Shown in pieces: positions 59,382-64,000 of a DNA stretch of 64,000 nt. A model generated the notes under the pieces. It saw only the letters and a program-made list of their open reading frames with translations, made no database searches and was not told the DNA's origin. Position 1 is the first letter of the stretch. Every line of letters starts with the position of its first letter. This DNA comes from Eucommia ulmoides (Eukaryota; Streptophyta; Magnoliopsida; Garryales; Eucommiaceae), in contig CM028326.1 in NCBI GenBank assembly GCA_016647705.1, positions 19,033,401-19,097,400 of the forward strand. The letters run 5' to 3'. The position numbers and the translations under genes were made by a program.

Positions 59382-59924
59382 CTCCCCCTCAAGATGGAAC
59401 ATACATATTGTGAATTCTCATCTTGCTCAGTAAGAATTGAAACTAAGATGTATGTAATGCTTTGGTAAAAAAATCAGTTAGCTGATTATGTTTAGCAACG
59501 TGCATGGTTTTAATGATTCCGTCCTGTAACTTTCACGCACAAGATGACAGTCAATCTCAATGTGCTTGGTACGTTCATGATACACAGGATTGGCGGCAAT
59601 GTGAAGTGCAACCTGATTATCACAATAAAGCAAGGCCGGTCCGGGATGAGGAATACGGAGTTCCCGAAAAAGACCAAGTAACTAGACAATTTCATAAGTG
59701 GTGTTCGCCATAGCACGATACTCTGCTTTAGCGGAAGAGCAAGAGACAACTTGTTGTTTCTTGGATCGCCACGAAATAAGAGAAGATCCAAGAAACACAC
59801 AAAAATCAGTGAGAGAACGTCGTGTGTCAAGACATGTGCCCCAGTTAGCGTCAGCAAAGGCCTTGAGTTGGATTGTAGATTTGGTAGGAAAGAAAAGACC
59901 TTAGCCTGGAGCTTTTTTCACATA

Positions 59925-61000
59925 TTAAAGAATACAAAGAGCCACATGAAGGTGCGAAGTACGTGGAGCAGCCAAGTATTGGCTGAGGCAATTAATCGAG
60001 TAACTGAGATCGGGTTTGGTAATGGTAAGATATAGTAACTTGCCAATCAGTCGTTTGTAACTGCTAGGATCGAAAAATAAATCACCATTGGCAGCCGATA
60101 ACTTGAGGTTTGGTTCCATAGGAACAGACACAGGTTTACACCCCAAATATCCTATATCAGAGAGCACCTCCAAGGCATATTTGCATTGGCAAAGTGAGAT
60201 TTTGGTTGCAGAACGTGCTACCTCGAGACCCAAAAAATACTTGAAATTACCCAAATTTTTTATTTTGAATTGCTTACCGAGGGTGGATTTCAGAGTTTCC
60301 ACGGCTGTTGAATCATTACTAGCAATGATGATATCGTCGACATAGACAAATAATGCTAAAAACGAATTACCAACAACTTTGATAAACAAGGAGTGATCAC
60401 AAGTAGATTGAGTAAAGCCTTCAGAAAAAAATACGGTGGAGAACTTATGAAACCATTGTCTAGAAGCTTGTCGTAATCCTTATAGAGATTTGTGAAGTTT
60501 ACAAACGACATTTGGAGGTAAAGGCTCTCCCTGCCGACGAGAGTAACCCGGGGGTAATGTCATAAACATTTCTTCAATGAGATCACCATGAAGAAAGGTG
60601 TCGGTGACATCCAGCTGGGAAAGAGTCCACCCCGAAATGACGGCTAAGGAGAATAAAACTTTGATGGTAACCATTTTGGCGACGGGAGCAAAAGTGTCAA
60701 GAAAATCAATGCCCTCTTGTTGTGTAAACCCCTTAGCCACGAGACGTGCTTTATAGCGGTCAACAGTACCATCTGCTAGAAATTTGGTCTTGTAAACCCA
60801 TTTACAACCCACCGAATGTTTGCCAGGAGGTAAGAAAACAGTGGACCAAGCGCTAGTGCTTTCCAAAGCACGTAATTCCGTATTCATGGCATCACGCCAA
60901 ACCTGGTGCTCAACGGCATCGGGAAAAGATTTAGGGTCGGTGTGGGAAGAAATGGCTAGTACGAAGTGGCGAAATGGTGGAGAAAGCCGATGGTAACTAA
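59925..61000 (-). mobile_element. Copia reverse transcriptase region of element G (fossil)
   Basis: Signatures: HSVGCKWVYKTKFLADGTVD, DRYKARLVAKGFTQQEGID, LSQLDVTDTFLHGDL, then ALFVYVDDIIIASND with the YVDD catalytic motif and GKLLYLTITKPDLSY. This is the typical copia RT. A few breaks. Confidence 0.9.
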
Positions 61001-61990
61001 GAGAAGAAGATAATGGATAGGGAGTCGATTTGGATGGAGTGACCCCGGAAGCAATAGAAGGATGAGTAGCAAGATAACCGTGATAATCGGATAAGTGGAA
61101 TGGCCGCTTAGAGACATGATGAGGACGAAAAGGATGAGGAGAATGTGGGGAAAAAGAGGACGGATAGGGAGAAGTAGGGGGAAACACGGCCGGAGAGATA
61201 GGAACATCAGGGCCAAGGGAAACAGGCAGAAGAAGAACACGATCATTGAAGAAGTCATGAAGGATAGAGTGGGACTGGGAATTAGCAAACAGAAAGATCG
61301 TCTCATGGAAGTGAACATTGCGAGAAATGTAGACCGTATTGCTCTCGAGGTCAAAAAGTTTGTATCCTTTGTAACCGGAAGGATAACCAAGGAATACAGA
61401 ACTACGAGCACAAGGAGAAAATTTGGTACGATGGCTAGGAAGAGTGGAACCATAACAAAGACATCCAAAAGTGCGTAGGTGGGTGTAAGGAGGTAGGGTA
61501 CCATGTAATAGCTCAAACGGAGTTTTGTTCGCCAATAGGGGGGATAGGGTGCGATTAATCAAATAAACAGCAGTGAGAATACAATTACCCCAATAGCAAA
61601 GAGGAACACAAGATTGAAAGAGAAGGGCTCGAGCTACATTAGGTATATGTTGGTGTTTTCGATCAACAACGGAATTTTGTTCTGGTGTGTCAACACAAGA
61701 ATGATAAAGAATAATGTCTTTAGAGCGAAAAAAAATCCGTAAAGGCCAATTCAGGGGCATTGTTTGAGCGAATGGATTTTATGGATTTGGAATATTGAGT
61801 GTGGATGAGATTGTAAAAATTGGGAAAAATGGTGAGAACATCAAATTTGGCCCGTAAAAGATAAACCCAAGTAACTCGAGTGCAATCATCTACGATAGTG
61901 AGAAAATACTTGTGCCCAACAGTGATGGCAACATGAAAAGGTCCCCAAATATCTATATGTTTTAAATCAAAAGGTGGGCGGACATGTGAT
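61000..61990 (-). mobile_element. Copia integrase region of element G (fossil)
   Basis: The 3' half of the integrase core and its C-terminal domain are clear (VYLINRTLSPLLANKTPFEL, then HLRTFGCLCYGSTLP, VFLGYPSGYKGYKLFDLE). A Pro/Ser/His-rich linker to RT follows. A few breaks. Confidence 0.88.
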
Positions 61991-62732
61991 TATGAGAAAT
62001 AAATGGGAGACATTTTTGTTTAGCCATATGACATATGCGACAATCGGAAGAAAAATGGGACGAAGAATTGGGAAGTTGTAATTCATTATGAAGGATTTGA
62101 ACTTTTACAAGAGATGGATACCCAAGGCGAAAATGCCAAATATTACATTTAGACATTACAGAGCAAGGAAAAACTGAATTACAACGAGGAACACCCAATT
62201 CGAGAAAGTAGAGATTATGGTGGCGGCTACCCTTCCTAATCGTCAAGCCCTGAGTAGCATCCTGAATAACAGATGCAGAAGAAGAAAAATTAACAGTGCA
62301 AGAATGACTAAGAGTTATAGCATTTATACTAAGAAGATTAAAAGAAAAAGTTATCACAAACAACACATTGTGTAATACGAGGGAATGGGATAAGGGTACA
62401 GTGCCAATGCGAGTGATAGCAACATTCTGTTCATTAGGAAGTGTAACAGTGGTATAATGAAGCATTTTGGAATGGGAAAATAGAGAAATGGAGCAACAAA
62501 TGTGATGGGAGGCACCAGTGTCAATGACCCAAGTATTTGGAGGAACCAAAAGGTGAGAAATAGAAAGAGTAGTGCATGAATTACCATTGTCGAGAAGAAC
62601 CGAATGGTGGATGGCTGATGGGGGCACAACAGAAGTAGAGAGCCCATGAGGAAGAAGTTGTGAGTTGAGGTGGGAGATCATTTGTTGAACCTGAGTTGGG
62701 GAAACATGGTCAGAGCCGGTGGAAATGGCCAA
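61962..62732 (-). mobile_element. Copia protease and GAG-pre-integrase region of element G (fossil)
   Basis: WVIDTGASHHIC carries the aspartic protease DTGAS active-site motif. It is followed downstream by FSFNLLSINAI, then WHFRLGYPS and CRICHMAKQKCLPF, the zinc-binding pre-integrase segment. Confidence 0.88.
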
Positions 62733-62859
62733 AGCAGTAGCAGCTGTGGGTGGAGATGTTGTATATTGATGACGGGCTGACTTGGATGCAAAAGAGGTGG
62801 GATGGGCTAGGTATTGGGCTTTTGGTTTGGGCTTATAGCCAGGGGGATTTCCATGTAAA

Positions 62860-63638
62860 CGCTAACATTGATCAACTAGGTGATTGGCAAGCCCACAGTG
62901 AGATTACTGTTTAGGGCGTTGATTGCGAAATGGCGGAGAAGAAGAGATCGCTGTGACGGGAACAATCGGAGGTGGAACACCAAAGGCAAGAGGGTTAGTC
63001 GATACAGAAGAACTAGCATAGAGGGTCCTCTGTCGCTCATCTTGAACGACAAGGTTAAACACTTTCGGAACCGAAGGCAGAGGGTCCATGAGCAGAATTT
63101 GGCCACGAATACCCACATATGATTCATTGAGGCCCATTAGAAATTGCATTATGTGTTCAGTTTGTTGATGATCGGTCCAAGATTTCATGCCCCCACATTA
63201 ACAAAGAGGAACCGGTTGAAAGTTTTTGAGTTCATCCCATAGAATTTTCAATCGAGTGAAGTAGGTGATGAGATCAAGGAATCCTTGAGGCAGACCATGA
63301 AGCCGTTGCTTGATCTGGAACATGTGAGGGGTATTGCTTTGGCGAAATCGGTCATGAAAATCAGTCCAGGCAGCATGAGCACTATCGAGATAGAGAAGGT
63401 TGTCTACAATTTCTTTGGAAATGGCATTGAGGAGCCAGGAAAGCACCATACTGTTGCAACGAGACCAAATGCCAGTAGAGGGATCACCAAAGGATGGTTG
63501 CGGAAGAGTGCCGTCAACGAAGTTGAGCTTGTTCTTAGCATTGAGAGCCATCGTCATTGCACGAGTCCAAGTATTGTAATTAGGTCCAGTGAGTATGTGA
63601 GAAACGAGAGCTAAACCAGGGACCAGGGTGATCCCCAC
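62860..63638 (-). mobile_element. Copia gag region of element G (fossil)
   Basis: LTGPNYNTWTRAMTMALNAK is the start of the copia gag (Retrotran_gag_3-type) domain. It is followed by MFQIKQRLHGLPQG and the MQFLMGLNESYVGIRGQILL segment. A zinc-knuckle-like remnant lies near 62,850-62,900. Confidence 0.85.
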
Positions 63639-63828
63639 TGTGGAGGAAGAAAGGACTATGAATATTGTCCATGGAATGAGTTTCCAATGGAGACTATGGA
63701 GTCGTGGATGGCAATGGAGGAGTTAGGGGTTGGAATCTGTTGTCGGTGATTGGTGGTTGTTGATGGCCACCACCACGAGCCATGGTGACTGAAAATAGAA
63801 AAACTGCTAGGTATAGGGAAGAAAGACT

Positions 63829-63838
63829 TCTGATACCA
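63829..63838 (-). other. Primer binding site of element G (tRNA-Met)
   Basis: On the minus strand TGGTATCAGA, the standard copia primer site complementary to initiator tRNA-Met, lies immediately downstream of the 5' LTR end ...TTAATA. Confidence 0.85.
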
Positions 63839-64000
63839 TATTAAAAATGGAGAATGAAAGATTACTTTTCATTGATATCAAAGGAAAAGAGATACAACAT
63901 TTATAGTCTACCAAAATACCATTTGAATGAGCCTAACAAACTATAACAAATCAGCATAACAAGCATAACAATTTGGTAATGGAAGATTCTAGAATATATC
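63839..64000 (-). repeat. 5' LTR of element G (partial, cut by window end)
   Basis: The first 162 bp match 59,205-59,369 with about 8% differences and one 3-bp gap. The remainder is outside the window. Confidence 0.88.

Larger units (their letters stand above)
59205..64000 (-). mobile_element. Element G: near full-length Ty1/copia retrotransposon with TA...TA LTRs
   Basis: Minus orientation; the 5' LTR runs off the right edge. 3' LTR 59,205-59,381 (177 bp), polypurine tract 59,382-59,395, RNase H and RT (about 59,500-61,000), integrase (61,000-61,990), protease (about 62,150-62,550), gag (62,860-63,640), primer site 63,829-63,838, 5' LTR from 63,839. All copia domains are present in the order gag-protease-integrase-RT-RNase H. 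It is broken in roughly five to ten places. By eye the LTRs differ at about 8% of the ~160 shared bases, suggesting an insertion of the order of 4 million years ago if 1e-8 per site per year applies. It lies 20 bp from the hAT-type element. Confidence 0.9.

Noticed and set aside
61095-61478. Plus-strand ORF of 127 residues inside element G
   Set aside because: Antisense shadow of the copia integrase-RT linker on the minus strand.

Overview
Plant nuclear DNA, almost certainly from a eudicot: AT-rich, carrying intron-containing genes, a MIR171 microRNA precursor, a GT31 galactosyltransferase gene of the plant B3GALT type, and nested LTR retrotransposons with plant tRNA primer sites. I cannot name the species.

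1-23,415 is a nest of Athila/Tat-clade (OTA) Ty3/gypsy retrotransposons. The host is element X (+ strand; pol part 9,409-10,896, env-like ORF 19,129-20,187, 3' LTR 22,041-23,415). Element B, a short non-coding derivative, sits in X's RNase H region, and its 5' LTR is itself split by element A (1-4,335). Element C (11,637-18,875, minus strand, TSD ATACC) lies in X between integrase and env-like ORF. 23,416-26,450 holds a minus-strand fossil of a Transposase_28-type ORF from another gypsy element. All of these are broken.

26,450-33,900 is mostly single-copy-looking DNA with microsatellites, a 166-bp tandem duplication, a Tourist/Harbinger MITE with a GC-rich core (31,450-32,138), and the MIR171 hairpin (29,575-29,680), the best functional RNA in the window. 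33,907-47,060 is an old Ty1/copia element (D) split by a second short gypsy derivative (E, sister of B) and a further ~3 kb LTR-like block (F).

47,784-52,091 (minus) is a complete 11-exon host gene for a 405-residue type II Golgi beta-1,3-galactosyltransferase. All splice sites are GT-AG and the frame is open throughout. 54,100-55,950 carries spliced-looking gene fragments, one matching the N-terminal part of 1-Cys peroxiredoxin. Then come a CACTA MITE (56,634-56,913), a cluster of three G-boxes (57,650-57,796), a hAT-type element (58,406-59,184, 8-bp TSD) and a near full-length minus-strand Ty1/copia element with unusual TA...TA LTR ends (59,205 to beyond the window).

The most unusual signal is regulatory. 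The gypsy LTRs carry arrays of paired 14-bp palindromes whose centres are 20-21 bp apart, just upstream of the TATA box, and the same kind of pair recurs inside the elements between pol and the env-like ORF. Two families use unrelated palindromes (TCCGCCTAGGCGGA versus ATCGCTGCAGCGAT) in the same two places with nearly the same spacing. This suggests phased binding of a dimeric protein and a second, internal promoter.
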